Shown: positions 1 through 9,102 of the stretch, one piece after another
Position numbering within the stretch: position 1 is the stretch's first letter
Layout: every line of letters starts with the position of its first letter
Source: Methanobrevibacter sp.
Lineage (GTDB): Archaea > Methanobacteriota > Methanobacteria > Methanobacteriales > Methanobacteriaceae
Length of the DNA stretch: 50,917 bases
Direction: 5' to 3'
Assembly (NCBI RefSeq): GCF_015062935.1
Contig: NZ_SUTM01000020.1
Location: forward strand, 1-50,917
Position numbers and translations under genes: made by a program
The notes under the pieces: model-generated
Seen by the model: only the letters and a program-made list of their open reading frames with translations
The model's database searches: none
Told to the model about the DNA's origin: nothing

Positions 1-158
1 GAAAAATTAGAAAAGAAAAAAATCTTGCTCCTCAAAAATTTTTTAATCCGAATCACTTAAGTTTTTGAAAGAGCCTTCAATAAATAAGAATGATATAACT
101 TATTAACACTCAAAAGATTGATGAATAATTAAAAAAAATAAAAAAGAATTCAATAAAA

Positions 159-1124
159 TTATTTCCAGAATCTCGGATAGGTATCTGGTTTCATGAAAAC
201 TTTAGACACATTAACTGCAAAACCTGAGTCAGCATCTAAAATTTCATTTGAATTTAAAAATGAATTACCTGCAGCAACAAGTTCTCCTTTAAGAGTTTCA
301 ATAGCTACAATATCATTTTTTTGAATATTGTCCGCTAGTGACACGATTCCTCCGCATGCAAGGTCTGCACCATGACATACAGCATCAACTGCAGAATCTT
401 TTATAACAATTTTTGGCAAATAATCAGCTGCCCTTTCCATTGGCATAATAGCCTGACGTAGGAATGATTCATCACCATCTTCAAGATAGAAATGATATGC
501 ATCAGTAACATCCTGCAATGTAACTAAGTTATTTTTTTCATTGAATGAACCAACCTGTGTTCTTCTAAGCTCCGCCATATGAGCCCCAACACCCAATGCC
601 TCACCGATATTGTGGCAATAAGTTCTCACATAGGTTCCTGCTTCACATCCAATTCTGAAAAGTACATCCCTGCCTTCAATTTCATAAATAGTGGAATAAT
701 AAATATTACGTGTTCTAAGTTCACGTTTTACGGCAGATTTGACTGGAGGCAACTGGAAAATTTTACCTGTAAACTCAGCAAATACTTCACGAATTTTTTC
801 TTCAGAAACATCCTGATGGAAAGTTAAAAGACAAACATATTCCTTTGGAGCGGTTAATAATAGTTGTATTGCACGAGTTGCATCATCCAAACCCACAGGC
901 AAAATTCCTGTAACTTTCGGATCTAATGTTCCGCCATGCCCTGATTTTTCCAGAGGTAAAATTCTTTTAATCCAAGAGTCTATCTCATGAGAAGTCGGAC
1001 CGGATGGTTTATCCAAGTTGATTACACCTTTAGAAATGTATTCCATTATAGGCCTGTCTTCAGGTTTGCAACCAAATTCAGAAGAAGTAAAACTTTCAGA
1101 TTTTGTAACCATATTGAATTTCAT
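159..1124 (-). CDS. cbf5: Cbf5-type tRNA/rRNA pseudouridine synthase
   Basis: Cbf5 is the catalytic subunit of archaeal H/ACA ribonucleoproteins, isomerising uridine to pseudouridine in rRNA and, without a guide, U55 in tRNA. The TruB-family motif GTLDPKVTG contains the catalytic aspartate, about residue 68. The C-terminal 80 or so residues look like a PUA RNA-binding domain. At 321 residues the length is normal for the archaeal family. It is the last gene of the long ribosomal cluster. It lies beyond a hairpin terminator that follows L14e, so it may be partly independently transcribed. The start at 1124 is preceded by a weak AAGGG; an in-frame ATG at 1112 is possible. T-rich sequence at about 123-155 probably ends the transcript. 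Confidence 0.95.
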   Translation of the reverse strand: MKFNMVTKSESFTSSEFGCKPEDRPIMEYISKGVINLDKPSGPTSHEIDSWIKRILPLEKSGHGGTLDPKVTGILPVGLDDATRAIQLLLTAPKEYVCLLTFHQDVSEEKIREVFAEFTGKIFQLPPVKSAVKRELRTRNIYYSTIYEIEGRDVLFRIGCEAGTYVRTYCHNIGEALGVGAHMAELRRTQVGSFNEKNNLVTLQDVTDAYHFYLEDGDESFLRQAIMPMERAADYLPKIVIKDSAVDAVCHGADLACGGIVSLADNIQKNDIVAIETLKGELVAAGNSFLNSNEILDADSGFAVNVSKVFMKPDTYPRFWK

Positions 1125-1149
1125 GAAAATATACCCTTAAAAAAAATAG

Positions 1150-1187
1150 TAAATAAAAAAAAGTTATGAATAATGTTAATTATTCAT
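1150..1187 (-). terminator. Hairpin plus T-tract terminator after L14e
   Basis: The palindrome at 1166-1187 has 8-bp arms, ATGAATAA/TTATTCAT, with a 6-nt loop. Read on the minus strand it is followed by a run of Ts (A-rich on the plus strand at 1150-1163). It lies directly after the L14e stop and before cbf5, so it probably ends or attenuates the ribosomal transcript. Confidence 0.6.
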
Positions 1188-1194
1188 TTAATAT

Positions 1195-1416
1195 TTATAA
1201 GTCAGCTAAAGCTGCTTTAATAGAGTCAATGTCACCAGAAACATCGATAGAATCTTCAGTTGGTTCTAAGTGAGCAATGTTACATCTTCTGTTTTTAACT
1301 GCTTCACCAACAACTTCAACATAGTTTTCATCGATAATTTCAACAATTGCGCATTTTTCGCCTGCTTCTCTACCTGCGATTTTTACACATACTCTACCTA
1401 CTTCGATTGATGCCAT
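1195..1416 (-). CDS. rpl14e: Large-subunit ribosomal protein L14e (eL14)
   Basis: A 73-residue protein with the KOW-like N-terminus (ASIEVGRVCVKIAGREAG) typical of archaeal L14e, a large-subunit protein that eukaryotes share and bacteria lack. The start is immediately downstream of the cmk stop, within one base, which indicates translational coupling. The order L34e-Cmk-L14e-Cbf5 is conserved in many euryarchaea and supports the assignment. The length is normal for archaeal L14e. Confidence 0.95.
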   Translation of the reverse strand: MASIEVGRVCVKIAGREAGEKCAIVEIIDENYVEVVGEAVKNRRCNIAHLEPTEDSIDVSGDIDSIKAALADL

Positions 1417-1938
1417 TTATATCACCTTTAATGTTTGAATAATGATTTCTGATACTTCTTCAGGATTGAATGTACCAGTATTTATAATTAAATCATAGAT
1501 ATCCATATTTGAAATGTCAATATTATGAATTTCCATGTATCTTAAGGCTTCACTCTTTTCACGAATTATAATCTCGTTTTTAGCTACATCCACAGTTTTT
1601 TCTTCTCTTTCAGCTATCCGTTTAGATCGAACATCAAATGGAGTTACTAACCAAAGTCTTAAATCCGCATTATCTACAAAATACGCAGATAACCTGCCTT
1701 CAATTATTAAATTTTCTGCTTCCTTAGCTTTTTGAGCTTGCCTTCTGTCTATCTCTTTATCAATATCATCATTACCTTCAGCAAATTCACTAAATTCAAG
1801 AACACTCATACCTCTTTCTGCAGCCATTTCCCTAAATACAAAACCTGCAGAAATATAAGGAATATCCAACTTTTCGCTGAGCAGTTCAGCAGTAGTTGTA
1901 GTTCCTGTTCCAGCTAATCCACCTAGAGTAATAATCAT
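1417..1938 (-). CDS. cmk: Cytidylate kinase, archaeal type
   Basis: Phosphorylates CMP/dCMP with ATP in pyrimidine nucleotide supply. The P-loop is at residues 6-14 (GLAGTGTTT), followed by a CMP-binding region containing SAGFVFREMA, and a lid region rich in Arg (DVRSKRIAEREEK). The 173-residue length fits the short archaeal Cmk family. The gene overlaps the L34e stop by one base and abuts L14e, so it is part of the ribosomal transcription unit. This is the usual archaeal context. Confidence 0.95.
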   Translation of the reverse strand: MIITLGGLAGTGTTTTAELLSEKLDIPYISAGFVFREMAAERGMSVLEFSEFAEGNDDIDKEIDRRQAQKAKEAENLIIEGRLSAYFVDNADLRLWLVTPFDVRSKRIAEREEKTVDVAKNEIIIREKSEALRYMEIHNIDISNMDIYDLIINTGTFNPEEVSEIIIQTLKVI

Positions 1939-2204
1939 TATTTTCTAGCCTCGTTTTTGAAATGTTTACGAGCACAACTTGAGCATAAGTACCCACCGAA
2001 AGGACGGTTAGGTCTTTTAGCTGTTTTTGATAATTTTCCAATTTCATATGGGCGTCCACGAGGAACTCCATGTAACACTTTACCACATTCAGCACATACA
2101 TGCTTAGATGGTTTTTTCTTTTTATATCTTAAAACATTTTCTCCACCAGGAGTGTTTTTATGAACTCTTTTATATGATCTTGATCTAAACCTATTTGCAG
2201 GCAT
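1938..2204 (-). CDS. rpl34e: Large-subunit ribosomal protein L34e (eL34)
   Basis: An 88-residue basic protein with two CxxC pairs (CAEC near residue 37 and CSSC near residue 76) that form a zinc-binding site, as in archaeal and eukaryotic L34e. It is preceded by an AGGTGATTAA ribosome-binding site. The intergenic stretch of about 120 bp upstream (2205-2326) is AT-rich and includes a small inverted repeat, TATTCT/AGAATA, at about 2260-2277. Confidence 0.95.
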   Translation of the reverse strand: MPANRFRSRSYKRVHKNTPGGENVLRYKKKKPSKHVCAECGKVLHGVPRGRPYEIGKLSKTAKRPNRPFGGYLCSSCARKHFKNEARK

Positions 2205-2326
2205 TTAATCACCTATAAATTTAATTTTTAAAAAAATATTTAATAATGTGTAATAGCGTATTCTTAAAATAGAATATTATAATATATTTTTTTCATCATT
2301 AATAAATGTATAGTTTAATGGTTGAT

Positions 2327-2905
2327 TTAGAACCCTTGTTTAAATCCTAAGAATTTTCTTAATATCTGACTCATTCCAAAAGTACAAATCATATACCATA
2401 ATAACCAACCGATACCATATGGAATTGTAGCTTTACCTCCATACACAACACTACCGATAGCATGCCATAAAGGAGTTAAAGTAACCCAGTATACAGTACT
2501 TGGTAAGATTACAACTAAATTATGAATTGCAGATGATCTCATCCAAAAGAAAATCAAAATAATTGGTACGAAAGTAACAATCATTGGTTTAAACTGATTT
2601 GTCATCATTGCAGTTTGATCACCCATCATTTCAGCCTGTTGGGCTTGAAGTTTAGCAATTTCTTTTCCATCTCCTTTTTTCTGAGCTTCTCTTAATTTAC
2701 TTCGAAACTCGTTCATTTTAGCTTGTTGTTCGTTTAATTCATCTTGGTCTACTAAGTACTTATTTGCAATTGTAGTAATTAGTGATACTATAAATGCAAT
2801 GATTAAAACTGTTAAAGCAGGGTTTGTAGGATTCGGATCAATAGAAAGAATCGGATTAAAAACCGCATTCAAAGCTCCGAATACTGCATCTTGTATACCA
2901 ACCAT
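2327..2905 (-). CDS. EMC3/TMCO1 (DUF106) membrane-insertase family protein
   Basis: A 192-residue membrane protein of the archaeal DUF106 family, the archaeal branch of the YidC/Oxa1/EMC3 insertase superfamily (family knowledge). Visible features are an N-terminal hydrophobic segment at about residues 28-48, a charged Gln/Glu/Lys-rich coiled coil at about 52-95 (DQDELNEQQAKMNEFRSKL), and two or three further hydrophobic segments at about 105-185. It lies four genes downstream of secY-region ribosomal genes, after adkA. This fits a role in co-translational insertion of membrane proteins, though the function in this organism is inferred. Confidence 0.88.
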   Translation of the reverse strand: MVGIQDAVFGALNAVFNPILSIDPNPTNPALTVLIIAFIVSLITTIANKYLVDQDELNEQQAKMNEFRSKLREAQKKGDGKEIAKLQAQQAEMMGDQTAMMTNQFKPMIVTFVPIILIFFWMRSSAIHNLVVILPSTVYWVTLTPLWHAIGSVVYGGKATIPYGIGWLLWYMICTFGMSQILRKFLGFKQGF

Positions 2906-2916
2906 TTATATTGCTC

Positions 2917-3477
2917 CTATAAATTTAATACATCTACTAATTTAGAAACTGAAACATCTAAATGATTATCAGGATTTCTTAAAATTTTAACTGTAGCACC
3001 AGTCAAAGTAGCATATGCCATTGAAGTTGCCCTGTTCATTTCTTGATGTAATTGAATTTCACTTGCTTTTTGTAAATCACGTTCACGAGTATCGTCATTT
3101 AATCTTCTGTAGATAATTTCATCAGGATTTGCTTCAATCAAAATAAAAAGATCTGGTTGTAACTGTTCTAAAACCCATATTGGAAGACCCGGAAGGAATC
3201 CAGCAGGAGTATTAATAGTACAATGAGTATCTACAATAACATTATCATTTTCAGATCTTGCTTTGATTTCTTTAGCTGCCTTAGCTTGAATATCTTTTTG
3301 TGTTTCAGCCGGTAATTTCCTTAAAGAATCTCTATCTTCTACGAGACCGTCTTTAATAGCAATTTCAGTCATTATGTCGCCATAGTTTAAATGTACATAA
3401 TCAACTTTTTCAAGTGCCCTACCAAGTAAAGTTGTACTTCCAGAACCTGGAATACCTGTTAATACTACTAATTTCAA
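2917..3477 (-). CDS. adkA: Adenylate kinase, archaeal AdkA type
   Basis: Interconverts ATP + AMP and 2 ADP. The P-loop GIPGSGSTT is at residues 8-16. The 186-residue sequence lacks the long zinc lid of bacterial Adk and matches the short archaeal AdkA family. It is located directly downstream of secY, as is common in methanogens (SecY-AdkA-DUF106-L34e-Cmk-L14e-Cbf5). It is separated from the DUF106 gene by about 11 bp. Confidence 0.95.
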   Translation of the reverse strand: MKLVVLTGIPGSGSTTLLGRALEKVDYVHLNYGDIMTEIAIKDGLVEDRDSLRKLPAETQKDIQAKAAKEIKARSENDNVIVDTHCTINTPAGFLPGLPIWVLEQLQPDLFILIEANPDEIIYRRLNDDTRERDLQKASEIQLHQEMNRATSMAYATLTGATVKILRNPDNHLDVSVSKLVDVLNL

Positions 3478-3521
3478 TTTAATCCCTCACCTTTTTTTAA
3501 AAAGATAAAAAATTAGGAGAT

Positions 3522-4880
3522 TTAATCTCCTAAGAATTTTCTAAGAAGTGGATTTGAGGACATAAGTTGTTCCTCTGCCATTTCTTCATAAAGTTTATGA
3601 ATAATACCTACAGTAAGCAATACACCGGTACCTCCACCTAAAGCACCAGTTAAATCTGCAAGGAAAGCAATAAGACCTACATAAATACCACTGATAATGG
3701 TAAGTGCAGGAATATATTTTTTCAAAATTTTATATAATTGACGTTTACTACTTCTAAAACCAGGTATTTGGATACCTGAATTATAAAGTTGTTCTGAAAT
3801 CTTTTTAGCATTTAATCCACTGATTTCTACCCATAGGTAGGAGAATAACATACAAAATGCAATGAAAAAGATTGCATAGATTAAAACGTGAATCGGTTCA
3901 GTTATAAACATCTGTAAACTAGGGGTTGATAATAACCAAGCGATACCATCAACAGGTTTACCATTTTGAATATGTCCTAAAATAGGAACACCAATTTTTT
4001 GGAAAACATTTGCAAATAAAGTTACGTTTACAAGTAATGCACTTGTTAAAATAACTGGCATGTTACTGGAGTAAACGAATTTTAATGGATATTTACCAAC
4101 AGAACCTCTGATTCTACCATGACCTCTTACACTACCGTGAGAAATAGGAATTTCAACTCTCATAGATTCACCATAAAGAACTACTAAGAATACAATAATA
4201 GTAGCAATTAATGGTATTAAAATAGAGAAGTCATATACTCCAGTGGTAGCTAATTGGATGAATTTTGGAATAATACCAGCAAGTAAACCATCAGCACCAT
4301 TTAGAATACTGAATGTACCTACAACAATAGCTTGACATACACCAGCTGCAATGAATAAACCAATTCCACTACCGAATCCCCATTTAGAAACAACTTCATC
4401 AAGATAAATAATAACTAATGCACCAACTACTAATTGTAGAATTAAAAGTGCAGTATAAGAACCATCAATAGGTACTAAATTACCAGTTAAAACTAAAACA
4501 GAAGCTTCAAAAAGAGTGAACACAATTGATAAAACTTTTTGAGTAGCTTGAAAATGAGACTTATCTTTATGAGAAGATAAATCTAAATCCAAAAGATTAG
4601 AACCTACTAACAATTGAAGTACAATTGAAGCAGTAACAATAGGACCAATTCCTAAAGTAAGAATTGAACCGAAACTTCCCGCCATAACTGCTCTTAATTG
4701 AGCAAATTGATCTATAGCTCCAGGAGCTAATCCGTATAATGGAATCTGTGTTAAAAAGTAATATAATACTAAAACTAGAGCAGTCCATTTAAGTTTTTCA
4801 TTGAAGTCTTCTCTGTGAACTGGAGATTTAACTTCAGGAACAACTTTAAATATTGGCTCTAATACTTCTAGTGATGACAT
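3522..4880 (-). CDS. secY: Preprotein translocase subunit SecY
   Basis: The pore-forming alpha subunit of the Sec61/SecY translocon. The 452-residue sequence shows about ten hydrophobic segments, an early LYGLAPGAIDQFAQLRAVMAG plug/TM2a-like region, and the basic cytoplasmic loop MRVEIPISHGSVRGHGRIRG typical of archaeal SecY. It follows L15 in the spc-type part of the cluster, as in nearly all prokaryotes. It would insert or export the three signal-peptide-bearing adhesin-like proteins in this window, alongside the SRP RNA encoded at about 49.2 kb. Confidence 0.97.
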   Translation of the reverse strand: MSSLEVLEPIFKVVPEVKSPVHREDFNEKLKWTALVLVLYYFLTQIPLYGLAPGAIDQFAQLRAVMAGSFGSILTLGIGPIVTASIVLQLLVGSNLLDLDLSSHKDKSHFQATQKVLSIVFTLFEASVLVLTGNLVPIDGSYTALLILQLVVGALVIIYLDEVVSKWGFGSGIGLFIAAGVCQAIVVGTFSILNGADGLLAGIIPKFIQLATTGVYDFSILIPLIATIIVFLVVLYGESMRVEIPISHGSVRGHGRIRGSVGKYPLKFVYSSNMPVILTSALLVNVTLFANVFQKIGVPILGHIQNGKPVDGIAWLLSTPSLQMFITEPIHVLIYAIFFIAFCMLFSYLWVEISGLNAKKISEQLYNSGIQIPGFRSSKRQLYKILKKYIPALTIISGIYVGLIAFLADLTGALGGGTGVLLTVGIIHKLYEEMAEEQLMSSNPLLRKFLGD

Positions 4881-4913
4881 TTTCTTCTCCGATAATTAAA
4901 TAGATGATGGAAG

Positions 4914-5351
4914 CTATAATTCTATAGCTTCGCCTCCTAATTCTTCAATTTTTTCGATTGCACCAGCGGAAAATTGAGGTGCAGAGATTTTGAAAGCTTT
5001 AGTAATAGTTCCTTTAGCTAAAACTTTATCATAACCTAATTCAGTCACATCAATGACAATTGCATCTCCTTCTTTAGAAGCTTTTCCACTTGCAATTAAA
5101 TTGTCAGCTTGTTCTTCTAAATAACTTAAATTAACCGCATTAACTTTTTTAATCATTTTTTGAGGTCTTTTGAATCCATGTTTACCAAAGTGGTCAGGGT
5201 CGTGGATAACAGTCCAGGTCCAGTGTTGTTTACCCATACCTGCTTTACCTTTACCACCTTTGTTACCTGCACCTCTACGTTTTTTAGTACAGCCTCCACC
5301 GTTGGATCTAGAACCTCTTTGTTTGTTAATTTTACGTTTTGTTCTAATCAT
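4914..5351 (-). CDS. rpl15: Large-subunit ribosomal protein L15 (uL15)
   Basis: The Gly/Lys/Arg-rich N-terminus (MIRTKRKINKQRGSRSNGGG) and globular C-terminal domain are typical of L15. I chose the ATG at 5349-5351 because an AGGTGG ribosome-binding site (5357-5362) lies 5 nt upstream. The in-frame GTG nine bases earlier overlaps that site and is unlikely to be used. The protein is 145 residues. It sits between L30 and SecY, the canonical order. Confidence 0.96.
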   Translation of the reverse strand: MIRTKRKINKQRGSRSNGGGCTKKRRGAGNKGGKGKAGMGKQHWTWTVIHDPDHFGKHGFKRPQKMIKKVNAVNLSYLEEQADNLIASGKASKEGDAIVIDVTELGYDKVLAKGTITKAFKISAPQFSAGAIEKIEELGGEAIEL

Positions 5352-5366
5352 AATATCCACCTGAAT

Positions 5367-5825
5367 CTAAAGCATTCTTTTTGCGAGATTGTTAATTTCT
5401 TCTCCCCTGTAACCTAAGGATCCACCTTCATTTACAGATAAACGAATGTCTTCGTATCCTTTTCTAGGAGGGTGTAAACGGAATACAGGTTTAATACCTA
5501 CATCAGCTAATTTGACATCAGAATTAATTAAAGCTTTTGCTAATTCTTGAATATCGTTGTAATCAGTATTTTCTGCAACATATTCCTCAGTAACTTTAAC
5601 ATTACCTGGAAGTCTACCTCTTTTTGCAATCATAGCTGCTAAAAGTTCTTCATCGACTTCACCCCAGGTGATGTAATCCTTAGCTTTTTGAAGCATACCT
5701 TCAAAACTAGGATTTTCTTCAACTAAAACTGCATGGCTGATTCTGTTAAGTCTTAACATGTCTAAAGTGTCAGCAATATTTTTTATGACACCAGTAGTTC
5801 CTCTAACTCTAATAACTAAAAACAT
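5367..5825 (-). CDS. rpl30: Large-subunit ribosomal protein L30 (uL30)
   Basis: A 152-residue archaeal-length L30. The N-terminal ferredoxin-like fold ([20 protein letters not shown]) is followed by the archaeal C-terminal extension ending in the conserved [11 protein letters not shown] and [16 protein letters not shown]. The bacterial protein is only about 60 residues. It lies between S5 and L15 with spacings of about 10-15 bp. Confidence 0.96.
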   Translation of the reverse strand: MFLVIRVRGTTGVIKNIADTLDMLRLNRISHAVLVEENPSFEGMLQKAKDYITWGEVDEELLAAMIAKRGRLPGNVKVTEEYVAENTDYNDIQELAKALINSDVKLADVGIKPVFRLHPPRKGYEDIRLSVNEGGSLGYRGEEINNLAKRML

Positions 5826-5836
5826 ATAATCACCAA

Positions 5837-6478
5837 TTAGTAGTTAACTCCCATCTTTTTAAGGTCTTCTTGACTAGCTTTAACATTACTTAATTCTTTT
5901 AAAGCATCAAATACTGCATTAGCAAAGTTAACAGTAGTTTGGGTTTGTCCGAAAGTTTGAGACCATACATCATGGATACCAGCAAGTTTTAAGATTGTTT
6001 TACCAACGTCACCAACTACTAAACCTACACCTGCAGGAGCTGGCATTAAGGTAACACTTACACTACTGGTTTTACCTTGTACTTTGAATGGAACTGTGTG
6101 TTCTCTTCCACATACACAACCCCAATCTCCACAACCTCTTCTTACTTTAATAATGTTGTATTTAGCGTTGTCAACAGCTTTTCTGATAGCAGGACCAACT
6201 TCTTTAGCTTTACCTTGACCTAATCCTACATATCCGTCTTTGTTACCTACAGCAACAATTACTCTGAAATTAACTTTTCTACCAGATTTGTGCATCCTTT
6301 GAACTAAGTTAACATCCATTACTTCTTCTTCTAAATCTGGAATTAAGGCATCAACTATTTCTAATTCCATGATTGGAAGACCTTTTTCAAAAATTTCATC
6401 GATATCTGTAATGGTTCCATCTTTAACTAATCTTCCCATTTTAGTTTTAGGTTCCCATTCATCAATATTAAAACTCAT
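5837..6478 (-). CDS. rps5: Small-subunit ribosomal protein S5 (uS5)
   Basis: A 213-residue protein with the S5 double-stranded-RNA-binding-like N-domain ([34 protein letters not shown], described here by its ends) and a C-terminal S5 fold. S5 contributes to decoding accuracy and mRNA entry. The two cysteines in the [12 protein letters not shown] stretch are typical of archaeal S5. The gene starts within 3 bp of the L18 stop, so the two are translationally coupled. Confidence 0.96.
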   Translation of the reverse strand: MSFNIDEWEPKTKMGRLVKDGTITDIDEIFEKGLPIMELEIVDALIPDLEEEVMDVNLVQRMHKSGRKVNFRVIVAVGNKDGYVGLGQGKAKEVGPAIRKAVDNAKYNIIKVRRGCGDWGCVCGREHTVPFKVQGKTSSVSVTLMPAPAGVGLVVGDVGKTILKLAGIHDVWSQTFGQTQTTVNFANAVFDALKELSNVKASQEDLKKMGVNY

Positions 6479-6480
6479 AG

Positions 6481-7062
6481 TTATACCTCTGCCTCATCAA
6501 TATTTTTTAAAGTTTCATCAAAGTTTTCAGGTAAATCAGTTGGATTGAGACCTCTTTCTAAATATTTTGAGAATTTTGCAGCAACTTCTTCAGCGTTTAA
6601 TGATTCAGCATAATTTGCTACGTGTTCTCCTCTGATACGTTCATCTTCAGGGAAAATGAAATCACCGTGAGGTACTTCTAAACCAGCATCTACAGCACCT
6701 TTTAATGCAGCGAATATTTTAGATCCTTTAATTGGAGATTTTAAACCAATATCTAAAATTGCATATTCAACACCTTTAGCTAAAGCTCTTTTAGCACAGA
6801 GGTATCCGGTTAAGTAGAATGCGGAAATGTTTCCGGAGTGTCCTTTGTATCCGAAACCAGATAATTGTTTACTTACTGCAGAAGCAACAGTGATATCTCC
6901 TTCAGGAGCGTAATCAATAACTTGAACAGTTGCATGAGCGTTTGATACTCTAACAACTAAACGAGATTTTTCATAGTCGACTAATTTTAATCTAGCACCG
7001 TAATCAGTTTTACCTTCTCTTCTTCTTCTGAATGCAACTTTATAGTTAGTTCCTTGTGCCAT
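6481..7062 (-). CDS. rpl18: Large-subunit ribosomal protein L18 (uL18)
   Basis: A 193-residue archaeal L18 (eukaryotic L5 type) that binds 5S rRNA. Diagnostic segments are the N-terminal [20 protein letters not shown] and the central [20 protein letters not shown]. It lies between L19e and S5 with 2-bp gaps, the standard archaeal order. Confidence 0.96.
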   Translation of the reverse strand: MAQGTNYKVAFRRRREGKTDYGARLKLVDYEKSRLVVRVSNAHATVQVIDYAPEGDITVASAVSKQLSGFGYKGHSGNISAFYLTGYLCAKRALAKGVEYAILDIGLKSPIKGSKIFAALKGAVDAGLEVPHGDFIFPEDERIRGEHVANYAESLNAEEVAAKFSKYLERGLNPTDLPENFDETLKNIDEAEV

Positions 7063-7064
7063 GT

Positions 7065-7520
7065 TTAGTCATCTCCTTTAATTAAATCATGGTCACGGGC
7101 GTAGTTTCTCATGTAAGATTTACTTCTGAATGCGCCACCCTTAGCCATCTTGTATAATTTACGATAGGTAGTAGCATCAATTACTTCTTCTTCACGCATT
7201 TCTTTAAGATCTTTTCTTAAAGCTCTGATAGTAGTCATCCATGCTTTTTTCTTAGGTGTACGTGCTTTTTGAGCCCCTTTAATACTACCTCTACCTTTTC
7301 TTTTACCTTTTGCTTTTTGTTCTTTGATTTTTTTAGATCTGTAGCTACTAATACCTTTTTGAGGTTTTGCTTTAATAGCTCCATCATTTATTAACTGCTT
7401 TACTCCTTCTCTAGTAATCGCCATGGATACTTCTTCTAATCTTTCTGGATCAATCCATACACGATTAAGCCCTACTTTGAGTATACTAGCAGCTAATCTT
7501 CTTTGAGTTGTAAGATTCAT
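7065..7520 (-). CDS. rpl19e: Large-subunit ribosomal protein L19e (eL19)
   Basis: A 151-residue, strongly basic L19e whose N-terminus MNLTTQRRLAASILKVG is the family signature. I start it at 7520 because GGAGG lies about 9 nt upstream; the longer reading from 7562 adds an unrelated 14-residue peptide that includes the ribosome-binding site. Unlike its neighbours, it is separated from the upstream gene by 136 bp containing a candidate promoter and a hairpin (see separate entry). Confidence 0.95.
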   Translation of the reverse strand: MNLTTQRRLAASILKVGLNRVWIDPERLEEVSMAITREGVKQLINDGAIKAKPQKGISSYRSKKIKEQKAKGKRKGRGSIKGAQKARTPKKKAWMTTIRALRKDLKEMREEEVIDATTYRKLYKMAKGGAFRSKSYMRNYARDHDLIKGDD

Positions 7521-7656
7521 GTATATAATCCTCCATTCAGCATAGCTGATAAATTTAGACAATATCTAAATTCCCTTTTTTATTAAATTTAATTTAAAAA
7601 GTCAAATCAATTCAAATTAAACCCCGGAATTGACTTAACTTATAAATATGAATAAT
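7521..7656 (-). promoter_or_regulatory. Candidate internal promoter and leader hairpin before L19e
   Basis: In a cluster where gaps are usually under 20 bp, this gap is 136 bp. Read on the minus strand it holds a TATA-like CATATTTATAAGT at 7638-7650. A perfect 8-bp inverted repeat, AATTTAGA/TCTAAATT with a 5-nt loop, is at 7552-7572, about 32 nt before the L19e start. Together they could be an internal promoter with a structured leader. This is inference from motifs only. Confidence 0.45.
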
Positions 7657-7986
7657 TTATTTATTTAAAACTTTAATTCCGAGTTCTGATGCTTTTTGTA
7701 ACATCAAATCTTTTTTCCTTTTACCAATAGAAGCGCTTATTCTTGCAGCATCGGTTGCTGGGTCTAAGTCTTCTAATTCTTGTAAATTGTGAACAAGAAC
7801 ATCGTTGTACCCTGAAGGGTGTAAGTCCCTTATAGCTCTAGGGGTTCTGTAACCAATAGCTGGCATATCAGGTTTGCCTGCTTCGTATCTTCTCATTTTA
7901 CTGGTTTTACCTCTAGGGCGTCTCCATTTGATTCCAAGTTTTTTATAACGAGCATATTCTTGTCTTTTAAATCTTTTATTAGCCAT
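7657..7986 (-). CDS. rpl32e: Large-subunit ribosomal protein L32e (eL32)
   Basis: A 109-residue basic protein containing the L32e signature WRRPRGKTSKMRRYEAGKPDMP and IGYRTPRAIRDLHPSGY. It lies between L6 and L19e, as in other archaeal spc-type operons. The protein begins directly with the conserved core (MANKRFKRQEYARYKKLG) and has no long N-terminal extension. Confidence 0.95.
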   Translation of the reverse strand: MANKRFKRQEYARYKKLGIKWRRPRGKTSKMRRYEAGKPDMPAIGYRTPRAIRDLHPSGYNDVLVHNLQELEDLDPATDAARISASIGKRKKDLMLQKASELGIKVLNK

Positions 7987-8000
7987 TTAAATCACCAAAT

Positions 8001-8537
8001 CTATTCTTTGCTAGTTAAGTATATTCCGTCTTGGAATACTCTAGGATCTCTTCCTTTAATTTTAGTTGCTTGTTCTAAGTTAGCCATTGTTTGACCAACA
8101 TGTTCCTTATTAATACCTGTAATTGTTACCTCATCACCTTTAACTGCTACTTTAGCATCACCTACTATTTTAGCAGTTCTTGGGTGTCTTTCCCCGAGGA
8201 AGTTATCAATTACAACATTGTCCTTTTGAACTTTTACGTTCATTGGAAAGTGAGCGTATACAATTTTCATATGATATTCGAAACCATCAGTTACACCAGT
8301 AATCATATTGTTAATGTGTGCTCTAGTGGTTCCAATCATTGCTTTATCTTTCTTTTTAGGAAATGAAGTAGTTAAAACTACTTTGTCATCTTCTTCACTA
8401 ATATTTACATTAGGATAAGTAAATTTTCTGGAGTTTTCTCCATTAGGTCCTTTAACAGAAACCTCATTATTTTCAATTATAACTTCAACGCCTTCAGGGA
8501 TTTCAATTTCTTCCCTTATAGCTGCAGCTACTACCAT
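8001..8537 (-). CDS. rpl6: Large-subunit ribosomal protein L6 (uL6)
   Basis: A 178-residue L6 with the duplicated L6 fold: N-terminal repeat beginning [27 protein letters not shown], and a second repeat near residues 95-165. It binds 23S rRNA near the sarcin-ricin/factor-binding region. It follows S8 by 8 bp. The start ATG has AGGTGATAAA upstream. Confidence 0.96.
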   Translation of the reverse strand: MVVAAAIREEIEIPEGVEVIIENNEVSVKGPNGENSRKFTYPNVNISEEDDKVVLTTSFPKKKDKAMIGTTRAHINNMITGVTDGFEYHMKIVYAHFPMNVKVQKDNVVIDNFLGERHPRTAKIVGDAKVAVKGDEVTITGINKEHVGQTMANLEQATKIKGRDPRVFQDGIYLTSKE

Positions 8538-8545
8538 TTTATCAC

Positions 8546-8938
8546 CTAATACATGTAAGCCAACAAACGTCCGCCAATTCCTCTTTCTTTAGCCTCATTG
8601 TGAGTCATAATTCCTTCAGGAGTAGTGACGATTAAAATACCAAAGTTTTTTGCTGGCAAATATCTTTTTTCAAATTTCTCGAATTCATCTTTTTTAACAG
8701 CGTGACGAGGTTTGATAACACCACATTTGTTAATGTTACCTAATAATTCAACAGTGAATTTACCTGCCCTGTTGTCATCAATATATTCAAAATTACCAAT
8801 ATAATTCTCTTTTTGCATTGTGCTTAAAACTTGTCCAATTAATTTGGAAGCAGGAGAAATAACACAGGAATCGTTTACTTGTAATTCGTTATTTCTAATG
8901 TTAGTTAAAGCATCAGCAAGAGGATCCATAAGACTCAT
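8546..8938 (-). CDS. rps8: Small-subunit ribosomal protein S8 (uS8)
   Basis: A 130-residue archaeal S8 (eukaryotic S15a type). The conserved start [17 protein letters not shown] and C-terminal [22 protein letters not shown] are diagnostic. It binds helix 21 of 16S rRNA. It lies immediately after the short S14 gene, with an 11-bp gap. Confidence 0.97.
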   Translation of the reverse strand: MSLMDPLADALTNIRNNELQVNDSCVISPASKLIGQVLSTMQKENYIGNFEYIDDNRAGKFTVELLGNINKCGVIKPRHAVKKDEFEKFEKRYLPAKNFGILIVTTPEGIMTHNEAKERGIGGRLLAYMY

Positions 8939-8949
8939 ATTTAATACCT

Positions 8950-9093
8950 CTAATTATATTTTTTAAATCCAATTTTAGGAGCAATTTCCCTAAAACATTG
9001 TCTGCATAAATTTAATCCATATCTACTAATCATAGCAGAGTGGTCTCCACAACGACTACATTTTTTTGCAGCTTTTCCGTATTTTCTTGGCAA
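8950..9093 (-). CDS. rps14: Small-subunit ribosomal protein S14 (uS14), zinc-binding, TTG start
   Basis: A 47-codon gene between L5 and S8, easily missed because it is short and begins with TTG. Translation gives [20 protein letters not shown]... ending [12 protein letters not shown]. It carries two CxxC pairs (residues 12/15 and 30/33) that form the S14 zinc ribbon. An AAGGTGA ribosome-binding site lies upstream of the TTG and partly overlaps the end of L5. There is no in-frame ATG before residue 21, and starting there would remove the first zinc pair. Length and position match the archaeal S14 family. Confidence 0.95.
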   Translation of the reverse strand: MPRKYGKAAKKCSRCGDHSAMISRYGLNLCRQCFREIAPKIGFKKYN

Positions 9094-9102
9094 AATATCA
9101 CC

